A DNA stretch of 64,000 nucleotides from Lithodes maja (taxonomy: Eukaryota > Arthropoda > Malacostraca > Decapoda > Lithodidae), in assembly GCA_037953745.1 (NCBI GenBank), contig JBAKBP010007117.1:1-64000 (forward strand), in the 5' to 3' direction. The notes under the pieces were generated by a model. It did no database searches. It was not told the origin of the DNA and saw nothing but the letters and a program-made list of their open reading frames with translations. Within the stretch, counting starts at the first letter, position 1. Each line of letters begins with the position of its first letter. Below are positions 51,936-63,487 of the stretch, piece by piece. The translations under genes were made by a program, and so were the position numbers.

Positions 51936-53114
51936 TGTTACGACCGGGCACTCGGGTACACTAGGGCTCTTACACAGGACTCGAGTATGGCTCGCTGCCA
52001 CAACGGAAACACACGATCCCAACCCCAGAGTACTGCCAGCCGAACAAAAAACGCCACTACCCTCCAGAGTTCTATCTGCTATAACGGGGTATACAAGAAC
52101 TCGGTACTAGCGTTTCACACAACAGACTAATAACAAGACGGGAGTTATCTAGTCTGGTCAACAATCAAACAAAGAAGAAAGTACTACAACACTAAAGAAT
52201 AGTGTTGGCCGAAGCCGAAGTAATCCACCCTTGAACTAAGAACTTAAGAAGTCCTCCACCCTCTACTTCGGATCGGCACTATTACGTTACGTTAAACAAT
52301 AGTCCTCGAGCATCAAGCAAGGAATCTTCTGATAAGTTAGATGCTTCTCGAATACTCATAAGAAGTAAGTATCGGATTTTGAACAGCAATTTAATGAATA
52401 ACTCACTGGTAATTAAAGGCTTTAAATTGACATAAGAAGAATTATAAGAATAAGCAATAGGATATGGCAAACATTAAGAAGAAGTACTCCGACAATGCAC
52501 TGGCAATAGCCTACTAAGATTGTGCTCGTGGGCCACTAATCTCTGAAGTAGCTAAGCGTGCCACACATGAAATCAATAGTGCTTAAACAATAATATACAT
52601 AAGGAGAAGCTTCAATACTATGCTGTATCTGCTGGTCGAGCAAAGTCTAGCTGGGATATCTAAGGTTAAGAGACAATGGCTGAGCAAGCGGCTCGTAGCC
52701 TAGCGAGGTCCTTAAGACTGTGCGGCCAAATTACGGTAATTGACGGGATGCTCTCTTGAGAGATCCAGATCACTAGTATCTGGTTCTCTCCTGGCGATCC
52801 TCTCAAAGTCAAGCAAATGAGATAGCACAGTGTTGGGTGGCACAGGCAAAAGCCCTCACTCGCAACACAGTGCTAAACTCCCACGGTACACAGTCAGAAA
52901 GACCACCTAGGCGTTCCACGTCTCCGTTGCAATTGTACTGGTTCAACCGCAACCTAGTACTCATAGGAAATCACAACTCAGAAACCCTATCCCAGTCTAG
53001 CATTGCCTAAACCAGCAGAAAACAGGAACATGAATAATCGCACACAGGGAAATGCATATACGAGTGCAACAAACATCAATCAATCCTATTCTAGTTGACC
53101 CTTCCAAAATAGGC
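51936..53114 (-). repeat. Element B 5' LTR, truncated
   Basis: It matches the B 3' LTR from the TGTTACG end for about 1.18 kb, up to 'cccttccaaaataggct', and stops where the element C LTR begins. The U3 side, with the TATA box and about 655 bp, is missing. Confidence 0.9.
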
Positions 53115-54976
53115 TGTGACGCATGTCGAGTATGAGCATGCTGTACAGAACGCCCAGTCAGGCCCCACTCTCGCTAGGATCGTCAGGGCAGGAACTTTGG
53201 CTGTAGTCTGTGTAGAGTTTCCTAACTCAGTTTATGTGAACCGTTGTACTATAAGTATTATCATTATGTATTTTGTTTTCTTCTAAGTCAACGAGTTCTA
53301 TTTTATATCATTAGATATAAGTATTGTGTGTGGGACTTGTATGTAATGATGAGAGGAGAGAGAGAGAGATATTACGTGGCGGGGGGTCAGTGAGTGCGCC
53401 ACGCGGGCAGATAGGCCTAATTCCCTCCCCCCTCCTCCCTTCCTCCCTTTCAGCGCGTGGGAAGTTCTTTGTCGATCCCAGATTGAGAGAGAATATGACG
53501 TCATGATTGCCAGTGGGCGGTCCTTAGTAGTTGGCGTTATGCTCACTAAAGGGCCGAGTATAAAAAGGGAGGTCCCGCCGCATTTTCCTCAGAACTCATC
53601 AGGCAAAGCGACTTCTCATATCCCTTGCAACTATCCATATTCTTCCGACTGATGTGAACTTTCTCTACTCTCTGAACAGCCTATCTTCTTCCCTTCTCGT
53701 CCCTGTTTAACCTCCATGACCCCTTTGGTGCAGATTTAGTCAGCCAAAGTATTATCGCTTGAGTTCTCACGAGATAAGTGCCTGTTAGATAGCCTATTTT
53801 TGGAAGGGTTAACTAGAATAGGATTGATTGATGTTTGTTGCACTCGTATATGTATTTCCCTGTGTACTATTATTCATGTTCCTGTTTTCTGCTGGTTTAG
53901 GTAATGCTAGACTGGGATAGGGTTCCTCGAGTTGTGATTTCCTATGAGTGCTAGGTTGGTTGAACCAGCACAATTGCAACGGAGACGTGGGAAGCCTAGG
54001 GGGTCTTTTTGATTGTGTACCGTGGGAGTTTAGCACTGTGTTGCGAGTGAGGGCTTTTGCCTGTGCCACCCAACACTGTGCTATCTCATTTGCTTGACTT
54101 TGAGAGGATCGCCAGGAGAGAACCAGATACTAGTGATCTGGATCTCTCAAGAGAGCATCCCGTCAATTACCGTAATTTGGCCGCACAGTCTTAAGGACCT
54201 CGCTAGGCTACGAGCCGCTTGCTCAGCCATTGTCTCTTAACCTTAGATATCCCAGCTAGACTTTGCTCGACCAGCAGATACAGCATAGTATTGAAGCTTC
54301 TCCTTATGTATATTATTGTTTAAGCACTATTGATTTCATGTGTGGCACGCTTAGCTACTTCAGAGATTAGTGGCCCACGAGCACAATCTTAGTAGGCTAT
54401 TGCCAGTGCATTGTCGGAGTACTTCTTCTTAATGTTTGCCATATCCTATTGCTTATTCTTATTCTTATAATTCTTCTTATGTCAATTTAAAGCCTTTAAT
54501 TACCAGTGAGTTATTCATTAAATTGCTGTTCAAAATCCGATACTTACTTCTTACGAGTATTCGAGAAGCATCTAACTTATCAGAAGATTCCTTGCTTGAT
54601 GCTCGAGGACTATTGTTTAACGTAACGTAATAGTGCCGATCCGAAGTAGAGGGTGGAGGACTTCTTAAGTTCTTAGTTCAAGGGTGGATTACTTCGGCTT
54701 CGGCCAACACTATTCTTTAGTGTTGTAGTACTTTCTTCTTTGTTTGATTGTTGACCAGACTAGATAACTCCCGTCTTGTTATTAGTCTGTTGTGTGAAAC
54801 GCTAGTACCGAGTTCTTGTATACCCCGTTATAGCAGATAGGACTCTGGAGGGTAGTGGCGTTTTTTGTTCGGCTGGCAGTACTCTGGGGTTGGGATCGTG
54901 TGTTTCCGTTGTGGCAGCGAGCCATACTCGAGTCCTGTGTAAGAGCCCTAGTGTACCCGAGTGCCCGGTCGTAACA
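53115..54976 (+). repeat. Element C 5' LTR (mosaic)
   Basis: 1,862 bp, TGTGACGCATG...GGTCGTAACA. From about 54030 to the end it is almost identical to the C 3' LTR. From 53115 to about 54020 it carries many differences, clustered at 53330-53420, 53525-53590 and 53925-54015, while the B and C 3' LTRs agree with each other there. The promoter half therefore comes from another family member. Confidence 0.92.
53559..53592 (+). promoter_or_regulatory. LTR core promoter: TATA box plus TCAG initiator
   Basis: TATAAAAAG at 53559-53567 and TCAG at 53589-53592, 30 bases from TATA start to TCAG. That is the normal arthropod spacing between TATA box and initiator, so transcription (the start of R) probably begins at 53589-53592. 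Confidence 0.7.
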
Positions 54977-54978
54977 AA

Positions 54979-54996
54979 TGGCGACCTTGCTTAGGA
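54979..54996 (+). other. Element C primer-binding site
   Basis: TGGCGACCTTGCTTAGGA begins two bases after the LTR CA end. It could pair with the 3' end of a tRNA ending GGTCG-CCA. Confidence 0.8.
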
Positions 54997-55190
54997 TTTT
55001 GTGAACAGTATAATTTTTTGCAGAGTTGTACAACATTTGTTTGTTGGTACTTTAGCGTACATATTGAAGAATATTTTTTTTTGTAAGGCAATTAGGAGAG
55101 CATTTAAGAGACTCCAGTTAATTTAGTAATTAGTGCTTGCATAAGGGAGTTTAACACTTTTGTCTCGAGAATTTTTTGGTGAACTTCAGT

Positions 55191-58100
55191 ATGTCGGGCC
55201 CTAGTACTGACTAGGAGCGAGAGATGCTAAGTGAGGAGGTGCCGTTAGTAACTAGTGAGGAGGATGCTAGACTTTTTGTGAGTAAGCAGTACCATGTGAC
55301 GGAGGAGAGGCTGACTGGGGTGAATGTTTATGGCTTGCACCTGATAGCCAAGGTTTTGGGTCTATCCAATGTAGGAGGGATGTCCAAGGGGGAGCTGATT
55401 TCCTGGGTGTTGCGTGGGCGACATGGGGTTTCGGAGGAGAGGGCGTTTGGGGGGGTTCCTCCCCAGATCCCCTCTCACTCGACTCCCACAGTGCCGTCCA
55501 CTCAGTTGCCGGAGGTTAGCACTCTCCCACAGAGGGATGAGCATTGGAAGATTGGAGTGCCCTCGGGCGGTGCGTATGGTGGTTCCCCAGTTCCTGCCCC
55601 CCCTCCTTCAGTAGTGGCAGCTCCCTCTTCCGGCCTGTCTCCTGAGATGATATTTAAACTCGAGCTTGCTAAAATGGAGAATGAGACCAGGAGGCGGGAG
55701 GATGAGACTAGGAAGCAGGAGAATGAGACTAGGAGGCATGAGATTGAGGTCAGGAGGCACGAGGCTGAGCTTAGATACGACTCAGAGAAATATTGTGCTC
55801 AAATAGATTTAGATAAGACTCGTGTCACGGCCCAAGTAAGAGAACAGTCCTTGTCTCACTTAGTCAAATTGGTGCCGGCATTTAGTGAAACTGAAGTCAC
55901 AGAATTTTTTAATCGTTTTGAGAAGAAGTGTAGGGAGCATAATTGGCCTGAAGAGAAGTGGGCAGCTCTAGTCTCCTCCAGACTTACGGGTAAGGGTCTG
56001 AAGGCTTATGATGCACTGCCTTTAGAGTCTTGCATTGACTACCCAGAATTGAAGAGAGCTGTCCTACGGGCATACGAGTTGCAACCAGAAACATATCGAT
56101 TGAAGTTTCGGGGTGTTACGAAGACTAGGGAGGCGACCTTTCTTGAACATGCCCGGGACTTAAAAGATGCACTTACAAACTGGACACGTTCTGAGAAAGC
56201 TGAGACGGCCGAACAGTTGACTGAGCTGTTTCTGCTCGAGCAGTTTTATAAGTGTACAGGTGCAGAAATGACTTTAACTATTAAAGAAAAGAATCCAAAA
56301 ACTCTACAGGAGGCAGCTGAGATGGCTGACCTCCGGCTATCATTAATTCGTGGGTGCGGGTCTGCCCAGCGTAGTGAGGCAGGTAACAAGGGGCGTGACG
56401 CCCCACCCCCCCGAGTTAGTAATATATCTTATGCAAACAAGTACAAGAGTTATGATACCAAGACTGACCACAAGACTAGCACCGTCCCATTTAAGAAGGG
56501 GCCGGGCCCTTCCCAGTACCAAGGGAAGCCCAAAGGGGAGTTAGAGTGTTATCAATGTCATAAAAAGGGGCACTTTGCAAGAGTCTGTCCTAGCAAACCA
56601 CCTACAGCAGCTGTGTCTTTGGCCTGCAACATTGGTGTGTCTCTGAAGCCTTCTGAGTTTGCCCGGGGCAGTTCGTCAGAGGCTGAGGCACAGCCAATGC
56701 AGAAGCACCTGGGAGGCTCGAACCCTGCTCAGGATGTTTTTTGCGACCATAGAGGACGGGGTTGCGTGATGTGGGCGGGGCGCAAGCATGGAGTAGAGGT
56801 CTTGCGTGATACAGGTGCTTCCCAGACTTTGATGAAAAACTTGACTGGCTACCCTATAAATGCGGCTCGGGTGGTGGTGGTGCAGGGTATTAATGCAACT
56901 CGGTCATACCCGCTGGTGCGGTTGGAGTTGGAGGTGGATGGTGTGGCACGTGAATTGGATGTTGGGATTGTGGAGAAACTGCCAGTGGAGGGCGTCGACC
57001 TTCTTCTCGGCAACGACTTTGCAATGCCCGCTTCTGAGGTTCTACCCTTAGTCGTTGCCGAGAGGCCGGCCGACGTGAGTAGGGAAGAGCGAGAGTGGGT
57101 CGAGCGGTGCCAGGCACAACCCATGGCGTGTGCTGTCACCCGAGCTCGGGCAGCTAAAGTGTCACAGCCTAGTCCTCCGTCTTCAGACCAGCAGAGGAAC
57201 GATCAACAGGAGGAGGCTAAAGCTGGAGTTGGTTTTAAGAGTTTTGACTCGGCGGCTCTCCTGGGTGATTCAGTATTAGCACCATTACTTAGTTCTGGAG
57301 TAGCCCCTGGGCCTGTCATCGAGAGTGACGAGGCTGGGCATGACGAGTCTCCACGACAGCAACGTTATGAACATCGAGAGAGACAGAGGGAGCAGCTCAG
57401 TATCGGGGAGGGTCATGCATTGCTCCGGGAGCAGTTAGATCGCTTGGCACCCTCAGATATACGTCGGTTGCAGCTGGAGGACCCTGAGCTCCAAACGTGT
57501 GCTAATGGAGCTGTGGAGCTCGACGAGGACGGTGATGCACAGCCGGGAGATTTTTTTTATTTAGATGGCATCCTGTATCGGCGTTTTCAAGACCCTAACC
57601 GTAGCTGGAAGATGGGGTCCGGGGTAGTGGACCAGTTGATGGTGCCGCGGGAGTGCAGGGATAGCCTACTGAGTTTGGCGCATGACACACCGCTGGCAGG
57701 ACATTTGGGGGTAAGAAAAACGGTGGCGGCTTTGGGGAAGTTGTTTTGGTGGCCGGGGATGAAGTCTCATGTGCAGTCCTGGATAAACTCATGTGATATT
57801 TGTCAACGGGTCGGGAAACCAAACCAAGTTATTCCTAAAGCTCCGTTGCACCCTATTCCTGTAATTGGGCCACCTTTTAGTAAGATTGTTGTTGACATGG
57901 TTGGTCCCCTCCCTCCCACAAAGGCTGGTAATAAATTTTTGTTAACCATCATGGATGTTGCCACTAGATACCCCGATGCATACCCCATGAAAAACGGCAT
58001 GGCTAAGACGGTAGTCAGTAACTTGTTGTGGTACTTTTCAAGGTACGGGTACCCGGAGGAGATTCAGTCTGATCAGGGGTCCAATTTCACCTCCAATCTC

Positions 58101-60257
58101 TTTAAGCAAACAATGCAACAGCATGGAATACGGGCGGTGGTATCGTCAGCGTATCACCCTGAGAGCCAAGGGGTGCTTGAGCGGTGGCATGCCACCCTTA
58201 AAAGCATGCTCAGGTGTTATTGTGCTGATAACGGAAGAGATTGGGATCTTGGATTGCCGTATGTACTGTTTGCTGCTCGGGAAGTGCCTGGTGAGAGCCT
58301 GGGATTTAGTCCAAACGAGCTGATTTTTGGACACCAAGTCAGGGGCCCCCTTAATATGCTGCGGGAAATTTGGGAAGGAACTGTGCCGCCTTGTTCCTTG
58401 TTGAAGTATGTGTTTGAAAGCCGTGAGCGCATGCTTAAGAGTCTGGAGATGGCAGGTCGGAATTTAACAGGGTCACAAGCTTTAATGAAGGACAGGTATG
58501 ATCGCAAAGTGAAGCTCCGGGAGTTCATTGTGGGACAGGAGGTGTTGATTTTGTTGCCTTTGGTGGGTAACCCCTTGTCGGCGAAGTATACTGGACCCTA
58601 TAAAATTGTGGAGAAAATTTCGGACCTAGATTACCTTGTTGCCACTCCAGACAGGAGGAAGAAGAATCAGTTATGTCACGTGAACCTGATAAAAGAGTAT
58701 GTGAGGCGCCCCTCTGAGCCTCTCACTGTCCCTGTGTTGGCTTGTTGCGGCCGTGGTGGAGAAGGAGAGGGGGACAGTCAAGCTTCAGAGGAGGATAGCT
58801 GGGATCACCATGTTTCAGCGGATCAGTGGGCGGGGAACTCGAGCCTAAGGGCTGACGAGGCTATAGCCCATTTGCCTGAGCCGCAATTTGAAGCTATCCG
58901 TCAGTTGCTCGGTTTATACCCCACTGTATTCGCTGAACATCCAGGCCTCACTACTCAGGCTATGCATGATGTTGACGTGGGGCACCATCTACCCTTTAAG
59001 TCAATCCCATACCGTGTGCCCCCCATAAAACTACCCGCTCTGAGGGATGAGTTGGAGTATATGCTCGGTAGAGGGTTGATAGAGAAAGGTACCGTTAAAT
59101 GGACTTCCCCCGTAACACTGCAGCCTAAACCAGATGGCAAGGTACGCTTCTGTATTGATTTCCGTAGGCTAAACGGTTTGACTCCAACTAACCCATATCC
59201 TCTTCCTCGGGTTGATGATAGTGTTGATAAAATTGGTAATGCTCGGTTTTTGTCTAAAGTTGATTTAGTAAAAGGTTACTGGCAAGTACCTTTGTCCGAG
59301 CGCGCTAAAGAGGTATGTGGTTTTGTGGTGGACGGGAGTACTTACCGGTGTAATGTTATGCCCTACGGACTTAAGAATGCACCAGCAACGTTTCAGAACC
59401 TGATGAATGAAATTGTCAAGGACATTCCAAATTGCACCGTATACTTGGACGATGTAATCATTTATGATGACGACTTTGAGAGCCATTGTGAGCACCTGGA
59501 GACCTTGTTCCGGAAACTTAGTGAAGCAAGTCTGGTAGTAAATTTGGCAAAGTGTGACTTCGTAAAAGCCACTGTGCAGTACCTTGGGTTTGTAGTGGGA
59601 AGGGGACAGGTGTGCCCTCCTCAGAACAAGGTACAGGCTATCAATAAATTTCCGCACCCAACCACCAAGAAGCAGATCATGAGATTCTTGGGTATGATAG
59701 GCTACTACAGACGCTTTATAAAAGGTTACTCTACGGTGTTGGCACCTCTCACAGATTTGTTATCTAAAGACAAAAAGTTTTTGTGGGCGCCTGAGTGTGA
59801 AAAGGCTTTTAATTTAGTGAAGCATTTGCTGTGTACTCACCCGATACTCAGGGCCCCAGACTTTAACAGGCCTTTTCAGCTGGCAACAGATGCTAGTGGT
59901 GTAGGGGCTGGTGCCGTCTTGCTACAGACAGACAATGAAGGTGTGGAACACCCAGTAAGTTTCTTTTCTAAGAAGTTCAATGCTGCACAAAAGAACTATT
60001 CTACAATAGAAAAGGAATTACTGGCGATTGTGCTGTCACTCAGGCACTTCGAGGTGTATGTTCCAGCCTATGGCCCAGTCGTGGTTATCTACACTGATCA
60101 TCACCCTTTGAGATTCCTAAATCAATTTCACAATCGCAATATGAGACTGACCCGGTGGTCATTGATGTTGCAGGAGTATAACCTGGACATCCGGCATATT
60201 GCGGGATGTGACAATGTGATTGCGGATTGTTTATCGAGGGTAGATGATCAGTCGTAG
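55191..60257 (+). CDS. Element C fused gag-PR-IN-RT-RNase H polyprotein
   Basis: The first ATG is at 55191, but codon 8 is TAG (55212-55214) where B has GAG. The next ATG, at 55224, opens 1,677 codons. Counting from 55224: coiled coil about 150-190; capsid-like core about 210-400; CCHC knuckle 442-455; protease DTGAS from D529; integrase zinc domain H820, H827, C857, C860; integrase core D891, D950, E986 (exactly 35 residues between the last two); GPY at 1124-1126; RT motif A D1347 and YLDD 1407-1410; RNase H D1556 (LATDASG), YSTIEKELLAI near 1593-1603 and D1625. All catalytic residues are present. The integrase-before-RT order is that of Ty1/copia and of the Gmr1 group, although the domains are Ty3/gypsy-type. 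Gag and pol being one frame implies processing only by the protease. Confidence 0.95.
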
Positions 60258-60762
60258 GCTATCACAGGTGTATGATCCCGAAGAGATTGACACACGGGTA
60301 GCCTCCTGCTTTGGTTTGAGTAGTATTTTGCGCTTGGTGCTTGTTGGCTCGCGGTTGTAGCCCAGCGTATTGGGTCGTAAAGCAGGATTGTTGAGCGTTT
60401 GGTATAGAAGAAAATAGGCTGCCCTTATAGTGCAGCCGGAAAAAAACATATTAAAATATAAAAATCATATAAAAACTCTTTCTTTTTGATATAGATAATT
60501 GTATAAGTTTGTCATAGCCTATAGTGTTTGAGTAGTCCACGAACTATCAAACGGCTGAGCTGCTGTAAGCTCGCTCTGGGAGCATGATATTATGTCTTTT
60601 ACTATTGTTGGGAGGAGTTATGAAATGTGAATTTTTTTTTTATAAGATGTGTTTTAGTGATAAACTCAGCGTTGTTTTAGTGCCATGCGGTCGCTGGGTG
60701 TGAGGGGTTTGATGGGGTTCTGTATATCAGATTTTAGCTCAGGGTTGAGCAAGTAAAATCTT
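60258..60762 (+). other. Element C 3' untranslated region
   Basis: A non-coding stretch between the stop and the polypurine tract, shared with B. It contains a T-run at about 60632-60642 and the block 'gtagcccagcgtattgggtcgt', which is also seen in element D. Confidence 0.8.
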
Positions 60763-60770
60763 GGGGGAGG
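60763..60770 (+). other. Element C polypurine tract
   Basis: GGGGGAGG directly before the 3' LTR TG, the plus-strand primer site. Confidence 0.88.
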
Positions 60771-62611
60771 TGTGACGCATGTCGAGTATGAGCATGCTGT
60801 ACAGAACGCCCAGTCAGGCCCCACTCTCGCTAGGATCGTCAGGGAACTTTGGCTGTAGTCTGTGTAGAGTTTCCTAACTCAGTTTATGTGAACCGTTGTA
60901 CTATAAGTATTATCATTATGTATTTTGTTTTCTTCTAAGTCAGCGAGTTCTATTTTATATCATTAGATATAAGTATTGTGTGTGGGACTTATATACAATG
61001 ATGAGAGAGAGAGTTATGTAACGACGGCCAGTGAGCGCGCCACGAGGTGTGTAGGCCTCACTCCCTCCTCCCTCCTCCCTTCCTCCCTTTCAGCGCGTGG
61101 GAAGTTCTTTGTCGATCCCAGATTGAGAGAGAATATGACGTCATGATTGCCAGTGGGCGGTCCTTAAGTAGTTGGCGATCTGCTCACTAGAGGGCCGAGT
61201 ATAAAAAGGGAGGTCTCGCCATGCTTTACTCAGAACTCATCAGGCAAAGCGACTTCTCATATCCCTTGCAACTATCCATATTCTTCCGACTGATGTGAAC
61301 TTTCTCTACTCTCTGAACAGCCTATCTTCTTCTCTTCTCGTCCCTGTTTAACCTCCATGACCCCTTTGGTGCAGATTTAGTCAGCCAAAGTATTATCGCT
61401 TGAGTTCTCACGAGATAAGTGCCTGTTAGATAGCCTATTTTTGGAAGGGTTAACTAGAATAGGATTGATTGATGTTTGTTGCACTCGTATATGCATTTCC
61501 CTGTGTGCGATTATTCATGTTCCTGTTTTCTGCTGGTTTAGGCAATGCTAGACTGGGATAGGGTTTCTGAGTTGTGATTTCCTATGAGTACTAGGTTGCG
61601 GTTGAACCAGTACAATTGCAACGGAGACGTGGAACGCCTAGGTGGTCTTTCTGACTGTGTACCGTGGGAGTTTAGCACTGTGTTGCGAGTGAGGGCTTTT
61701 GCCTGTGCCACCCAACACTGTGCTATCTCATTTGCTTGACTTTGAGAGGATCGCCAGGAGAGAACCAGATACTAGTGATCTGGATCTCTCAAGAGAGCAT
61801 CCCGTCAATTACCGTAATTTGGCCGCACAGTCTTAAGGACCTCGCTAGGCTACGAGCCGCTTGCTCAGCCATTGTCTCTTAACCTTAGATATCCCAGCTA
61901 GACTTTGCTCGACCAGCAGATACAGCATAGTATTGAAGCTTCTCCTTATGTATATTATTGTTTAAGCACTATTGATTTCATGTGTGGCACGCTTAGCTAC
62001 TTCAGAGATTAGTGGCCCACGAGCACAATCTTAGTAGGCTATTGCCAGTGCATTGTCGGAGTACTTCTTCTTAATGTTTGCCATATCCTATTGCTTATTC
62101 TTATAATTCTTCTTATGTCAATTTAAAGCCTTTAATTACCAGTGAGTTATTCATTAAATTGCTGTTCAAAATCCGATACTTACTTCTTATGAGTATTCGA
62201 GAAGCATCTAACTTATCAGAAGATTCCTTGCTTGATGCTCGAGGACTATTGTTTAACGTAACGTAATAGTGCCGATCCGAAGTAGAGGGTGGAGGACTTC
62301 TTAAGTTCTTAGTTCAAGGGTGGATTACTTCGGCTTCGGCCAACACTATTCTTTAGTGTTGTAGTACTTTCTTCTTTGTTTGATTGTTGACCAGACTAGA
62401 TAACTCCCGTCTTGTTATTAGTCTGTTGTGTGAAACGCTAGTACCGAGTTCTTGTATACCCCGTTATAGCAGATAGAACTCTGGAGGGTAGTGGCGTTTT
62501 TTGTTCGGCTGGCAGTACTCTGGGTTGGGATCGTGTGTTTCCGTTGTGGCAGCGAGCCATACTCGAGTCCTGTGTAAGAGCCCTAGTGTACCCGAGTGCC
62601 CGGTCGTAACA
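60771..62611 (+). repeat. Element C 3' LTR
   Basis: 1,841 bp. TATA box at 61200-61208 and TCAG at 61230-61233. Its U3 half is closer to the B 3' LTR than to the C 5' LTR. Confidence 0.95.
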
Positions 62612-63487
62612 CTGTATAAGACAGGTGGGATGCTTGCCCGCGGCGACCAAAAAGACCCTCTGCCAAGCGCTTGTTCAATGTCATTTTGACTATTCTGTGT
62701 CATCCTGGTACTCTGCATCATCTAAATCAGCACAGCACAAACTTCAGGTCACTCAAAATAAAATGGTTAGGTTCATGCTGACCTAGGACCAGATCACATG
62801 TTGGCCAGGAACAACTTCAGTCACTAGGTATGCTCAATGTCGCTGACAGGGCCAAACAAATCAGGCTAACTAATGCCTTCAAAATTTTCTATGACAGAGC
62901 TCCAGAGTACCTAAAGAATGATTTTGTTAAAGCAAATGAGAGGAGTGGACATAATACAAGAAACAGGATGTTTAATTTTAAGGTCCCGAGAATTCCAGGA
63001 CAGGGTAAGCAAACATTCTTCTTCACCGCCATCAAAGACTGGAACGACCTACCCCAGTCAGTCCGTGAAAAGAGAACACTGTATTCCTTCAGACGTAGCC
63101 TGAAGGAACACCTGAACCGGACAGCTGCGAGAAGGGAGCACCAAGCTTATGTCTACTACTAAATGCGACATAAGAGATAGACAAACCAAACTGAAATGAT
63201 TACTGATTACGGATTACTGATATTTACTATAGGATGTAAGGTATCTTAAAATAACCCCCTAGAAATACTTTTTCTAAAGTATCCTTTTCTTTATCCTCCC
63301 CTTTTTTCCCCAGCTAACCTAATCCCACAAGGACCCCAATGGAAATACGCCTAACGGCCTTATTGGGCTATCCTTAGTTGGAATTATGCAAGGCTGGTAC
63401 ATGTCATATTTGTAACAAACTATGTGGTACCAACTCTGTAAATTGCTAACTGAATAAATATTATTATTATTATTATTATTATTATTC
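62612..63487 (+). pseudogene. LINE 3' end: RT C-terminal fragment with (ATT)n tail
   Basis: The plus-strand frames begin right at the LTR edge: KKTLCQALVQCHFDYSVSSW (about 62650-62700, in another frame), then an open frame from 62830 to 63162. This includes DRAKQIRLTNAFKIFYDRAP, KDWNDLPQSVREKRTLYSF and a TAA at 63160-63162. These are the post-palm and WNxLP tail motifs of CR1/Jockey-type RTs. A 300 bp 3' UTR ends in (ATT)n at 63462-63487. The upstream RT is missing and element C abuts the truncation point. Confidence 0.85.

Larger units (their letters stand above)
44831..53114 (-). mobile_element. LTR retrotransposon B (Gmr1-like), internally deleted, 5' LTR truncated
   Basis: On the minus strand: truncated 5' LTR (53114-51936), primer-binding site, fused gag-pol frame, polypurine tract and complete 3' LTR (46673-44831). 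It is nearly identical to element C over shared parts, and the two lie head to head. It lacks the RT catalytic centre, RT thumb and most of RNase H through an internal deletion of about 620 bp near 47386-47410. There is no flanking target duplication: the left flank is a TA tract and the right flank is element C. Confidence 0.92.
53115..62611 (+). mobile_element. LTR retrotransposon C (Gmr1-like), near-complete, 9.5 kb
   Basis: The 5' LTR (53115-54976), primer-binding site, a single gag-pol frame, polypurine tract and 3' LTR (60771-62611) are all present. The protein order is gag, CCHC, PR, IN, RT, RH, in one frame with no frameshift between gag and pol. One premature TAG lies eight codons after the first ATG. 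The flanks ('taggc' on the left, 'ctgta' on the right) do not match, so there is no target duplication. The left flank is the truncated LTR of B and the right flank is a LINE. Confidence 0.95.

Noticed and set aside
52282..52470. Small frames beginning MPYPIAYSYN in the B/C LTRs (also 54436 and 62078)
   Set aside because: They recur only because LTRs are repeated. There is no motif, and two lie on opposite strands relative to the flanking genes only because the elements are inverted.
53115..62611. Endogenous retrovirus with an envelope gene
   Set aside because: There is no frame between RNase H and the 3' LTR; that region is 500 bp of non-coding sequence. The element is a retrotransposon without env.
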